From Gammaproteobacteria bacterium (GTDB lineage: Bacteria > Pseudomonadota > Gammaproteobacteria > Steroidobacterales > Steroidobacteraceae): a stretch of 52,972 nucleotides of DNA. Within the stretch, counting starts at the first letter, position 1. Each line of letters starts with the position of its first letter. Below are positions 45,425 through 52,972 of the stretch, in pieces. A program made the position numbers and the translations under genes. The notes beneath the pieces are model-generated. The model did not search any database, had not been told where the DNA came from, and saw only the letters and a list, made by a program, of their open reading frames with translations. The stretch is from contig JANXZG010000137.1 in assembly GCA_025355645.1 (NCBI GenBank), positions 1 to 52,972 of the forward strand. Reading direction: 5' to 3'.

Positions 45425-46075
45425 ATGAGTCACGCGATAGTAAACAAAGCGGAGATTTTCGCTGGGCGCGCGTATCCCCTGTCTCAGCAGATTCTGCGCA
45501 CCGATGTCTCCGGCATGCCGCTGGAATGGGTCGATTACCGTGAAGCGGCCCGCCTTTACCATACAGAACAGGTTGCCTATACCTGCGGCACGCTGTTATA
45601 TCGGCTCTACGGCGGCACCTCCGCATGCACCGGCCTGCGCACTATCGTGGATGTCAATTCGATCATCGCAACGGTGGGCCATACCGGAAATCCCGGCAAC
45701 CTGCGCAATTCCGCCTATGTTCCGCCGCTCAACAACCAGACGCTGTTTCGGCGTGACTCGTATCTGTGCCTGTACTGTGGCGCGCGCTTCGTCTACAGCC
45801 TGCTGTCGCGCGACCACGTGACGCCTTTCAGCCGCGGCGGACGCGACATCTGGAGCAACGTGGTGACGGCCTGCCGGCGCTGCAACAACGCCAAGGCATC
45901 ACGCTCTCCGGAACAGGCCGGCATGCAGTTGCTGGCCGTGCCGTTCACGCCGACCTATGCGGAGTACATTTACCTGAAGGGGCGCCGCGTGCTCGCCGAC
46001 CAGATGGAATACCTGATAGCGCATTTCCCCCGTTCGAGTCCGCTGCACGCGCGGATGCAGCGCTGGCCGATGTGA
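45425..46075 (+). CDS. HNH endonuclease
   Basis: A 216-residue protein. The C-terminal half has an HNH nuclease motif with a structural zinc site: C115-L-Y-C118, R-D130-H131-V-x-P, a central Asn145 in W-S-N-V-V, and C150-R-R-C153-N-N. The first 100 residues form a domain with P-L-S-Q-Q-I-L-R-T-D and W-V-D-Y-R-E-A-A, features seen in the widespread chromosomal HNH proteins of proteobacteria, whose role is not settled. The gene ends in a GTGA overlap with the exonuclease gene, so the two nucleases are made from one mRNA. There is no restriction methylase or toxin-immunity partner beside it. Confidence 0.88.
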   Translation: MSHAIVNKAEIFAGRAYPLSQQILRTDVSGMPLEWVDYREAARLYHTEQVAYTCGTLLYRLYGGTSACTGLRTIVDVNSIIATVGHTGNPGNLRNSAYVPPLNNQTLFRRDSYLCLYCGARFVYSLLSRDHVTPFSRGGRDIWSNVVTACRRCNNAKASRSPEQAGMQLLAVPFTPTYAEYIYLKGRRVLADQMEYLIAHFPRSSPLHARMQRWPM

Positions 46076-47013
46076 GCGGCGCTTCGGTCCGTGGTGTCGT
46101 CTACCACATCGACGCGAGTTACTTCGTCTTTCGCGCCTACTATTCAATGCCTCCGGACATGGTTGACGGCGATGGCAACGCCACGCATGCCCTTTATGGC
46201 TTCGCGCGCTTCCTGTCGGATTTCATGGAGGAAGTGAGTCCTGAACGCCTGTGCATTGCGTTCGATCACAGCTTGAACAGCGAAACATCGCAGCGCACTG
46301 CCATCTATCCGGCATACAAGGCGAACCGGGAGGCCGCCCCCGCGGATCTGGCGCGCCAGTTCGGGCTGTGCCGGGAATTCTGCCGGCATATGGGCCTGGC
46401 CGAGTTCGCAAGCGCGGAACACGAGGCGGACGACATCATCGGCACGATGACCGTGCGCGCACGCACGGCCGGCCTTGTTAATGTACTGGTCACGCGCGAC
46501 AAGGACCTGTCGCAGCTGGTGCGCGATGGCGATGCTTTCTGGGACTATGCCGGCAAGGTCCGGTACCACTATCACGATATCGGCGCGCGCTTCGGCGCTA
46601 TCCCCGAGAGGGTCGCCGACTTCCTGGCGCTGACCGGCGACAGCGTCGACAATATTCCCGGCGTTCCCGGTGTCGGCAAGAAGACCGCAGGCGAATTGTG
46701 CGCGGTGTTTGCGACGCTGGATGAGCTATATGCGAATCTTGAAGGCGTGTCGCAGCTAAAAATGCGCGGCGCCGCCCGCATTGCGGCAAGCCTGCTCGCG
46801 CACAAGGAAGTGGCGTATCTTGCGCGGCGCCTGACCGGCATTTTCTGCGATGTGCCGATGGAAGCGACCCTCGATGACCTGCTGCCGCGGCCGCCCGACA
46901 CGGAGGCGCTGGAGCGGTTCTTCGACCTGCATGGCTTCGGCAGCATCCTGCGCCAGCAGGCAAGGCGCATTGCTGGTAGCGCTGGCAGGGCCGAAAAGCT
47001 GTCCATAGAATAA
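46072..47013 (+). CDS. 5'-3' exonuclease/flap endonuclease domain protein (ExoIX/Xni type)
   Basis: A 313-residue FEN-family nuclease without a polymerase domain. It shows the opening Y-H-I-D-A-S with the first metal-binding Asp, A-F-D-H-S, Y-K-A-N-R, E-H-E-A-D-D with the central acids, T-R-D-K-D-L-S-Q-L, and the H3TH DNA-binding motif G-V-P-G-V-G-K-K-T-A followed by the expected helices. GTG at 46072 is chosen: it overlaps the HNH stop, and the domain begins within ten residues; the frame further upstream lies in the HNH gene. The family removes flaps or 5' ends in replication and repair. It is 6 bases from the acetyl-CoA synthetase gene. Confidence 0.9.
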   Translation: MSGASVRGVVYHIDASYFVFRAYYSMPPDMVDGDGNATHALYGFARFLSDFMEEVSPERLCIAFDHSLNSETSQRTAIYPAYKANREAAPADLARQFGLCREFCRHMGLAEFASAEHEADDIIGTMTVRARTAGLVNVLVTRDKDLSQLVRDGDAFWDYAGKVRYHYHDIGARFGAIPERVADFLALTGDSVDNIPGVPGVGKKTAGELCAVFATLDELYANLEGVSQLKMRGAARIAASLLAHKEVAYLARRLTGIFCDVPMEATLDDLLPRPPDTEALERFFDLHGFGSILRQQARRIAGSAGRAEKLSIE

Positions 47014-47019
47014 GCCGAA

Positions 47020-49206
47020 ATGAAAAACATCGAATCGGTTCTGAGTGAGAAGCGCGTATTCGAGCCCGCTCAAGAATTTGTCGCGCACTCGACCTTGCGC
47101 CATGCGCAGCTCTGCGCCATGCAGGCAAAGGCGGCCGAAGACTATGTTGGATTCTGGGCGGACCTCGCGGCGGTGGAGATCGCCTGGCAAAAGCCGTTCA
47201 CGATCCCGCTCGATGACAGCAGGGCACCCAATTATCGGTGGTTCACCGATGGGCAGCTGAATGTCAGCTATAACTGCCTCGATGTGCATCTGGCCGATCG
47301 CGGCGAGCGCACTGCGATTATCTTCGAGGGCGAGCCTGGGGATGTGCGCAGGCTCAGCTACGCGGATCTGCATCGGGAAGTCTGCCGCTTTGCAAATGCG
47401 CTTCGCGAGCGCGGCATCGGCAAGGGCGATCGGATCATCATCTATATGCCGCTGGTCCCGGAAGCGGTCATCGCGATGCAAGCTTGCGCGCGGATCGGCG
47501 CCGTGCATTCCGTCGTGTTTGGCGGCTTTTCGGCCAACGCGGTCAAGGATCGCGTCGAGGATGCCGGCGCAAAAATGGTGATCACGGCCGACGGGGGCTG
47601 GCGCGGCGGCCATCGCCTCGAGCTGAAGGGCGCAGTTGATAAGGCGCTCGCGCAAGGCTGCAAGACGGTCAAGAGCGTGATCGTGTATGCGCGCCTGGGC
47701 GGCAGCTGCGCCATGCGCAAGGGCCGCGATCACTGGTGGCATGACCTCGTCCAGGACCAGGATGTGAAATGCGAACCCGCATGGGTTGATGCCGAGCATC
47801 CGCTGTTCCTGCTATATACGTCCGGCTCGACCGGCAAGCCGAAGGGCATACAGCACGCGTGCGCAGGCTTCCTGCTGGGCGCGAAGCTCACGACCCGCTG
47901 GACTTTCGATCTGAAGGATGCGGATGTATTCTGGTGTACTGCGGATGTCGGCTGGGTGACCGGGCATTCCTACGTCGCCTATGGCCCGCTCGCAGCCGGC
48001 GCTACGGTTCTTATGTACGAGGGCGCGCCGACGTACCCGGACGGCGGCCGGTTCTGGAAAATCTGCCAGACGCACCGGGTCAGCATTCTGTATACGGCGC
48101 CCACGGCCATTCGCGCGCTGATGAAACTGGGCGACGAATTGCCGCGCAGCTACGACCTGTCATCGCTACGCCTCTTGGGCAGCGTCGGTGAACCGATCAA
48201 TCCGGAAGCCTGGATGTGGTATCACCGCGTGATCGGCGCCGAGCGCTGCCCGATCGTCGATACCTGGTGGCAGACGGAAACAGGCGCGATCATGATCACG
48301 CCGATTCCGGGTATCACGCCGACCAAGCCGGGGTCCTGCACGCAGCCGCTGCCCGGTATCTTCGTGGACATCGTCGACGATCGCGGCGGTGCGGTCACGA
48401 AGATCGGCGACGGTGGCTACCTCGTGATCAAGCGACCATGGCCCTCCATGCTGCGTACGATCTGGGGGGATAACGAGCGCTACCTGAAGACCTATTGGAG
48501 CCGTTTCCAGAATCGCTACTACGTCGCCGGGGACTCCGCGCGTCGCGATGCGGACGGGTATTACTGGATCATGGGCCGCATCGATGATGTGTTGAACGTC
48601 GCCGGGCATCGCCTCGGCACAATGGAAATTGAGTCGGCACTGGTCGGGCACCGGCGGGTGGCCGAAGCCGCCGTCGTTGGGCGCCCGCACGAGATCAAGG
48701 GCGAGTCGGTATTTGCCTACGTGGTGCTGAAGGGTTCGCGTCCGGAAGGCGCGCAAGCGAGCGCACTGGCGCAGGAACTGCGCGACTGGGTTGCCAGCGA
48801 ATTGAGCCCGATCGCCAAGCCCGATGAGATCCGCATTGTCGAGCTGTTGCCGAAGACCCGTTCCGGGAAAATCATGCGCCGGCTGCTGCGCTCGATCGCC
48901 TGCGGTGAGGAAATCACGCAGGACTTGTCGACGCTCGAGAACCCGGCGATCCTGGATCAGCTGCGGGGCCTGGGCACTTCGTCGCCCGCAGCCAGGGTAA
49001 AGCGCGCGCCCAAGCGCAAGGTCACAGCCGCCTCCATGCCGAAGCCCAGCAGCAAGGTCAAGCGTAAAGCCAAGGCGGCGCGCAAGCTCGAGGTGAACAG
49101 CAAGAGCCGGGGGAAGCGCAAGATCACGGTGCAGCGCAGGATCAAGGCGAAGCCCAGGGTCAAGGCAAAGTCCAGGACCGCCCGAGCGGCACGCCGCAGG
49201 AAATAG
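47020..49206 (+). CDS. acs: Acetyl-CoA synthetase with a long Lys/Arg-rich C-terminal tail
   Basis: A 728-residue AMP-forming acyl-CoA synthetase. Motifs: [11 protein letters not shown] near 266-276, T-W-W-Q-T-E-T-G near 415-422, [10 protein letters not shown] near 501-510 and P-K-T-R-S-G-K617-I-M-R-R, whose lysine is the acetylation switch in this family. The W-W-Q-T-E-T-G form points to acetate as the main substrate. The catalytic part ends near residue 650, the usual length. About 72 further residues (657-728) are almost only Lys, Arg, Ala, Ser, Pro and Val, with a single acidic residue, like the C-terminal tails of histone-H1-like bacterial proteins. Such a tail is not a normal part of Acs and could bind nucleic acid or polyphosphate, or anchor the enzyme. 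The frame runs through it without a break. Confidence 0.93.
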   Translation: MKNIESVLSEKRVFEPAQEFVAHSTLRHAQLCAMQAKAAEDYVGFWADLAAVEIAWQKPFTIPLDDSRAPNYRWFTDGQLNVSYNCLDVHLADRGERTAIIFEGEPGDVRRLSYADLHREVCRFANALRERGIGKGDRIIIYMPLVPEAVIAMQACARIGAVHSVVFGGFSANAVKDRVEDAGAKMVITADGGWRGGHRLELKGAVDKALAQGCKTVKSVIVYARLGGSCAMRKGRDHWWHDLVQDQDVKCEPAWVDAEHPLFLLYTSGSTGKPKGIQHACAGFLLGAKLTTRWTFDLKDADVFWCTADVGWVTGHSYVAYGPLAAGATVLMYEGAPTYPDGGRFWKICQTHRVSILYTAPTAIRALMKLGDELPRSYDLSSLRLLGSVGEPINPEAWMWYHRVIGAERCPIVDTWWQTETGAIMITPIPGITPTKPGSCTQPLPGIFVDIVDDRGGAVTKIGDGGYLVIKRPWPSMLRTIWGDNERYLKTYWSRFQNRYYVAGDSARRDADGYYWIMGRIDDVLNVAGHRLGTMEIESALVGHRRVAEAAVVGRPHEIKGESVFAYVVLKGSRPEGAQASALAQELRDWVASELSPIAKPDEIRIVELLPKTRSGKIMRRLLRSIACGEEITQDLSTLENPAILDQLRGLGTSSPAARVKRAPKRKVTAASMPKPSSKVKRKAKAARKLEVNSKSRGKRKITVQRRIKAKPRVKAKSRTARAARRRK

Positions 49207-49218
49207 GAACCGCTGCCG

Positions 49219-49797
49219 ATGTGCCTGTTGATTGCCGGCCTCGCAATATTTTTTGGCGCGCACTCGATCGCCATTGTCTTGCCGCGCCTGCGCGATTCGC
49301 TGCGCGCGCGCTGGGGCGAGGGGGCCTGGAAGGCCGCTTACAGCATTATCTCACTGATCGGCTTTGTGTTGATATGCAAGGGGTTTGTCCTCGCGCGCCT
49401 CTCGCCGACCATGCTCTATGCGCCCCCGGCGTGGTTGAGGTACGTGGCGGCCCTGCTGATGGTGCCGGTGTTTCCGCTGGTGTTCGCATCGTTTCTGCCC
49501 GGCCGCATCCGCACCGCCATGAAGCACCCGCTGCTGGCCGGCGTGAAATTCTGGGCCCTGGCGCATTTGCTTGCCAATGGCGGGCTTGCCGATGTCCTGC
49601 TATTCGGCAGCTTCCTCGCCTGGGCAGTCATCGACCGCATTTCCTTTAAGCGCCGCCGCCCGCCGCAGGTCCTGCGCACCGCGCGCTTGCGCCCCTGGAG
49701 CGATGCGGCGGCGCTGGTCCTGGGTCTGGCCGTGTACGCGATCTTCTTGTTCGGCGCACACCGGTGGCTGTTCGGCGTCGCGCCGTTGGGATCCTAA
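49219..49797 (+). CDS. NnrU family membrane protein
   Basis: A 192-residue protein with five or six membrane helices. Family features include F-x-G-A-H-S near 12-17, R-x-R-x-G-E-G-A-W-K-A-A-Y-S, and K-H-P-L-L-A-G-V-K-F-W-A-L-A-H-L-L-A-N-G, where conserved histidines lie at the membrane face. NnrU was named for a link to nitrite and nitric oxide metabolism, but most members are of unknown role and no denitrification gene is near. The stop codon overlaps the ATG of the next gene (TAATG), suggesting coupled translation. Confidence 0.9.
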   Translation: MCLLIAGLAIFFGAHSIAIVLPRLRDSLRARWGEGAWKAAYSIISLIGFVLICKGFVLARLSPTMLYAPPAWLRYVAALLMVPVFPLVFASFLPGRIRTAMKHPLLAGVKFWALAHLLANGGLADVLLFGSFLAWAVIDRISFKRRRPPQVLRTARLRPWSDAAALVLGLAVYAIFLFGAHRWLFGVAPLGS

Positions 49798-50804
49798 TGA
49801 ACGCACCGACATTCGCGGACGTGGCTGCGGCCGCGCGGCGAATCGAGGGGCATGCGCGTCGTACGCCCGTGATGACCTCGCGCACTGTCGATGCGGCGCT
49901 CGGCGCCAAGCTGTTCTTCAAGTGCGAGAACTTTCAATGCATGGGGGCGTTCAAGTTCCGCGGCGCATTCAATGCACTATCCCGGCTCGACCCCGGCTCA
50001 CGCGCACGAGGCGTGATCGCGTTTTCTTCCGGCAATCATGCGCAGGCCGTGGCGCTGTCTGCGCGGTTGCTCGGCATGGAGTCAACGATCGTGATGCCCT
50101 CTGATGCCCCCGTCGCAAAGATGGAGGCGACGCGGGCCTATGGCGCCCAAATCATCCCCTACGACCGCTATCGGGAGGATCGTGAGGAAATCACGCGAGG
50201 CCTGGCAACAGCGCGCGGACTCAGCGTCATTCCACCCTACGATCACCCCGACGTGATCGCCGGGCAGGGAACCGCAGCATTGGAGCTGCTCAATGACACG
50301 GGGCCCCTCGACAGCCTGTATGTGTGTCTCGGCGGCGGTGGCTTGCTCGCCGGCTCGGCGCTGGCTGCAAAGGCGTTGGCGCCACGTTGCAAGATCTATG
50401 GCGTCGAGCCCGAGGCGGGCAATGACGGGCAGCAGTCATTCCGCAGTGGCACGATCGTGCATATCGGCGTGCCGGACACGATCGCCGATGGTGCGCAGAC
50501 GCAGGCCCTCGGGCGCTATCCGTTTGAGATTATCCGTCGCGACGTGACCGATGTGCTGACCGCAAGCGATGCGCAGCTGGTCGATTGCATGGGTTTTTTC
50601 GCAGCGCGCATGAAGATGATCGTCGAGCCTACGGGGTGCCTGGGGTTCGCCGCCGCGCGCGCCGCTGGCACGCAGCTCGCGGGTCAGCGCGTCGGTATCA
50701 TCGTCAGCGGCGGCAATGTCGATCTGGGCCGCTTTGCACAGCTGCTCGGAAGCGGTGCTGGCGCCAGTCGCGAAATCAGCACAGCTGCGGATCAGGCGCG
50801 CTGA
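49797..50804 (+). CDS. PLP-dependent threonine/hydroxyaspartate ammonia-lyase
   Basis: A 335-residue fold-type II PLP enzyme. The PLP lysine is Lys53 in G-A-F-K-F-R-G-A; S-S-G-N-H-A-Q binds the substrate and G-G-G-G-L-L-A-G binds the phosphate. Short length without a regulatory ACT domain places it with catabolic threonine dehydratases, serine racemases and threo-3-hydroxyaspartate ammonia-lyases; the F-F-K-C-E-N-F-Q-x-x-G-A-F-K-F-R form is close to the last group. It removes ammonia from hydroxy amino acids to give a keto acid. ATG at 49797 overlaps the NnrU stop; the frame extends upstream but only into NnrU. Its last 29 bases overlap the convergent phosphoesterase gene. Confidence 0.88.
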   Translation: MNAPTFADVAAAARRIEGHARRTPVMTSRTVDAALGAKLFFKCENFQCMGAFKFRGAFNALSRLDPGSRARGVIAFSSGNHAQAVALSARLLGMESTIVMPSDAPVAKMEATRAYGAQIIPYDRYREDREEITRGLATARGLSVIPPYDHPDVIAGQGTAALELLNDTGPLDSLYVCLGGGGLLAGSALAAKALAPRCKIYGVEPEAGNDGQQSFRSGTIVHIGVPDTIADGAQTQALGRYPFEIIRRDVTDVLTASDAQLVDCMGFFAARMKMIVEPTGCLGFAAARAAGTQLAGQRVGIIVSGGNVDLGRFAQLLGSGAGASREISTAADQAR

Positions 50805-52011
50805 AGGCGGGCAGCGTGATCGCTTCACGGCGCGAATGGAAGTCGAGCGCATCGGCCAGGTTCTTCGCGGTTCGATCGCGCAGGCGCATTGGCTCAAGTC
50901 CCCATCGCCATTCGATCATCCGCAGCACAGAGCAATGCTCGTACGGGCCCGCCTTCTCGATCTTGCGCGGCGCGAACGGGCCCATGGCAATGGCGGGAAC
51001 CCGAAATCCGAGACGCTTGAGGTCTGGGTGCGGACCTGCGCCCACCTGCACGGTGTCGTCCTGGCAGGCAGGTGGGGCGACATGGTCAAAAAATCCGCCG
51101 TGTTCATCAAAGTTAAGCACGAACACCATTCGTCCCCATTGCGGGGAGTCCTTCAGCGTGTTGTGCACGCGTGCGACGAATTGCTCGGCGACCAGCACGC
51201 TGCCCTTCGGGTGATAGTCGTTCGAGGTGCCATTGTCCTCGGCGGCATCCGTGTAGTTCGGCTCGATGAACACGACATTGGGTAGCCTTCCGGCTTGCGC
51301 GTCCGACCAGAACCGCTCGATCGGGTGGGAGATAGGATCGTATTTCTTGCTCTTGAACAATCCGGTCATTTGCTCGCCATGATAGTAATACGCCGCGCCC
51401 AGGCCGGCCGCGGCGAGACGATCGAATATCGTCGTCGAAATGATGCACGGCCGCGCTGAGTCAGTCTTTGGAAAGCCGTCCGGCATGTCCACCTGCGTGG
51501 TCCCCGACAGCTGATAGAGGCGGTTTTCCCAGGTCGGTCCCTGCATCGAACAGAAATAGTTGTCGAAAGTCGTATAGCCGAGCGCCAGCGAGCTCAGGAT
51601 GGGCAGGTCTTTCTGTCGGTAGTAGCCGATCGGAAACCGATCGCCCTTGGGCGCTGTCTGCAGGAAGCCGTCGCAGCGGCCGTTCGCAAACTGCGTTGCG
51701 CTGCCCTGCCAGGAATGATCGGGGTCGCTGAACCTGCAGCCCTGCCATTCAGGCGCTAGCGGCCAGGTCTCATGCACCGCGCCGCTGGTATCGAGGTAGC
51801 GCAGGCCCTGCTGTCTCCCATTTGCGCCTGGCATCCATCCCAGCACGTGGTCGAACGAACGGTTTTCCATCATCAAGACGACGACGGTGTCGAACGGCGC
51901 AGCGGCCGAGTGCGGCAGCGCGGGCGCGCCTGCCCGCGCCGAAGCTTGCAGGCCAAGCGCTGTCGCGCCGGTCGCGAGCGTGAAGAAATCCCGGCGCGTG
52001 AGCTGGGTCAC
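50776..52011 (-). CDS. Tat-exported phosphoesterase, phospholipase C/acid phosphatase family
   Basis: A 411-residue protein of the PF04185-type phosphoesterase family. The N-terminus has a twin-arginine signal, T-R6-R7-D-F-F, with a short hydrophobic region and A-R-A-G-A-P. Catalytic features are the metal-binding M-M-E-N-R-S-F-D-H near the start of the mature part, Q-G-P-T-W-E-N-R, F-I-E-P-N-Y and F-D-E-H-G-G-F-F-D-H. The family includes phosphatidylcholine-hydrolysing phospholipase C and AcpA-type acid phosphatases; at about 400 residues, without the C-terminal beta domains of the long phospholipases, it fits the AcpA-like or short group. Its ATG overlaps the stop of the MBL-fold gene by 4 bases, so the two exported enzymes are coupled. 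Confidence 0.9.
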   Translation of the reverse strand: MTQLTRRDFFTLATGATALGLQASARAGAPALPHSAAAPFDTVVVLMMENRSFDHVLGWMPGANGRQQGLRYLDTSGAVHETWPLAPEWQGCRFSDPDHSWQGSATQFANGRCDGFLQTAPKGDRFPIGYYRQKDLPILSSLALGYTTFDNYFCSMQGPTWENRLYQLSGTTQVDMPDGFPKTDSARPCIISTTIFDRLAAAGLGAAYYYHGEQMTGLFKSKKYDPISHPIERFWSDAQAGRLPNVVFIEPNYTDAAEDNGTSNDYHPKGSVLVAEQFVARVHNTLKDSPQWGRMVFVLNFDEHGGFFDHVAPPACQDDTVQVGAGPHPDLKRLGFRVPAIAMGPFAPRKIEKAGPYEHCSVLRMIEWRWGLEPMRLRDRTAKNLADALDFHSRREAITLPAFSAPDPQLC

Positions 52012-52972
52012 CGCAGCGTGGAATAGTTGACCGGTACGTATTCGTAGCCGGTTCCAGCCTTGCGTAAATGCCCCAGCGCCGGGAAGGGCAGGTGCGCGCC
52101 GCCGACCATATCTCCATGCGCCGCGACCTCGGCAAACACCTTGGCGCGCTGCGCCTTGGCCGCCTCGCTATCGGAATCAAAGCTGATGGACACGGATGGA
52201 TCCGGGAACTGTGCGGCAGCGACATGCATCAGATCTCCCCACAGCACGAGCTTCTCGCCCTTGCTCTCAACGACATACGCCGTGTGCCCCGGCGTGTGTC
52301 CCGCCGCCGCCATGGCATGCACACCCGGCACAAGTTCGATATCTGCACTGAAGGGCTTGTACTTACCGGCCGTGACGTAGGGGTTCAGCATCGCCAGCGC
52401 ATTCTTGAAGCTGTCCTTCTGCTCCGCTGGCGCGCCGTCCATTTTCGCCTGGCTGAGCCAATAGTCCCCCTCGGCCTGCGCGGCGCGAACCATCGCGTTC
52501 GGGAAAACACGCTTGCCATCCGCGGTCAACCCGCCGATGTGATCGCCGTGCATGTGGGTGATGTAGATCTCGTCAACCTGTTCCGGCTGGTAGCCTGAGG
52601 CCTTCAGGTTCGCGACGAGCCTGCCGGTCGTCGCGCCCATCGAGGTGCCGGCGCCGGTATCAACGAGCACGAGCTTTGATCCGGTATTGACCAGAAAACC
52701 ATTGAATGACCAGTCGTACGGATCCTTCAGGAATGAGCGCGCCAGGTCCTTCTGAAGCTGTTCGGGCTTGATGCCCTTCAGTATTTTGACGGCGTCCATT
52801 TTGGCCGTGCCGTCGTTCAGCGTCGTCACCTCGATGTCGCCCACCATCTGTCGGTAATAGCCAGGCGCCTGTGTTTTTTGCTGAGGGGCGCTGGCGATTG
52901 CGGACCCTGCGAAAAACGGGGCGGCAAGTATCGCGCTGGCAAGGACCGCGGGCAGGCGGCGAAGGGGTACGC
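52008..52972 (-). CDS. Exported MBL-fold metallo-hydrolase (5' end outside window)
   Basis: The frame is open to the window edge. An in-frame ATG at 52847 exists, but upstream of it the same frame encodes a clear signal peptide: P-L-R-R-L-P followed by a hydrophobic stretch and S-A-I-A-S-A-P. The true start therefore lies beyond base 52972. The mature part begins with Q-A-P-G-Y-Y-R-Q-M-V-G-D, as in periplasmic beta-lactamase-fold hydrolases, and has the zinc motif T-H-M-H-G-D-H-I-G-G, followed by further ligands G-H-T-P-G-H and L-W-G-D-L-M-H. The substrate is unknown; quorum-signal lactonases, sulfatases and beta-lactamases share this fold. It is co-transcribed with the phosphoesterase gene. 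Confidence 0.9.
   Translation of the reverse strand, partial: VPLRRLPAVLASAILAAPFFAGSAIASAPQQKTQAPGYYRQMVGDIEVTTLNDGTAKMDAVKILKGIKPEQLQKDLARSFLKDPYDWSFNGFLVNTGSKLVLVDTGAGTSMGATTGRLVANLKASGYQPEQVDEIYITHMHGDHIGGLTADGKRVFPNAMVRAAQAEGDYWLSQAKMDGAPAEQKDSFKNALAMLNPYVTAGKYKPFSADIELVPGVHAMAAAGHTPGHTAYVVESKGEKLVLWGDLMHVAAAQFPDPSVSISFDSDSEAAKAQRAKVFAEVAAHGDMVGGAHLPFPALGHLRKAGTGYEYVPVNYSTLR

Overview
The window is a GC-rich chromosomal segment that looks like a gammaproteobacterium of the Xanthomonadales/Nevskiales/Steroidobacterales type. This is inferred from gene order and protein flavour: lysM, dprA, smg and topA divergent from def, fmt and rsmB; a priA, argS, SPOR run; and a split pntA. No rRNA, tRNA, CRISPR array, insertion sequence, phage or integration module was seen. 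Genes are dense, with many 4-base ATGA, GTGA or TTGA stop/start overlaps. Both window edges cut genes.

Layout. 1-1.9 kb: tail of an amidohydrolase, then a metal-sensing repressor and a His-rich CDF exporter behind a perfect G-tract palindrome. 1.9-9.4 kb, minus strand: a soluble hybrid kinase with a REC-EAL partner, a frameshifted fragment of a tandem-repeat protein beside a nested inverted repeat, a BKACE enzyme, and a membrane HAMP-PAS-GGDEF-EAL protein. 9.4-17.6 kb: DsbA/FrnE-like oxidoreductase and M15 peptidase (plus); HD-domain protein, exonuclease III, oligopeptidase A, a GIDE protein carrying an EF-hand, and LemA (minus); glutathione reductase (plus). 17.7-27.6 kb: a tightly packed minus-strand run in the order dprA, smg, topA, hemF, TMEM165-type transporter, rlmJ, DUF4404, hemB, aroE, preceded by a LysM lipoprotein gene. 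27.8-34.8 kb: the divergent run def, fmt, rsmB, DUF4390, NtrY-like kinase, NtrX-like regulator. 34.8-39.4 kb: priA, argS, SPOR (minus). 39.6-42.6 kb: ECF-type sigma factor, a single-span membrane protein, a small secreted acidic protein, a DUF3106 repeat protein and a metallophosphoesterase. 42.5-45.4 kb: the three-gene proton-translocating transhydrogenase. 45.4-50.8 kb: HNH endonuclease, FEN-type 5'-3' exonuclease, acetyl-CoA synthetase with a Lys/Arg-rich tail, NnrU protein and a PLP ammonia-lyase. 50.8-53 kb: Tat-exported phosphoesterase and a secreted MBL-fold hydrolase (minus).

Most of the window is housekeeping: translation initiation, rRNA modification, heme synthesis, DNA replication and repair, and redox balance. 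The points most worth a second look are the NtrX-like regulator that has lost both the sigma-54 contact motif and the Walker B acids, the acetyl-CoA synthetase with a histone-H1-like basic tail, the sigma/membrane/secreted cassette with DUF3106, the HNH-FEN nuclease pair, the EF-hand in a GIDE protein next to LemA, and the repeat-protein fragment with a one-base frameshift beside a three-level inverted repeat. I found no clearly new defence or mobile system. All family assignments come from reading motifs by eye; no database search was run.
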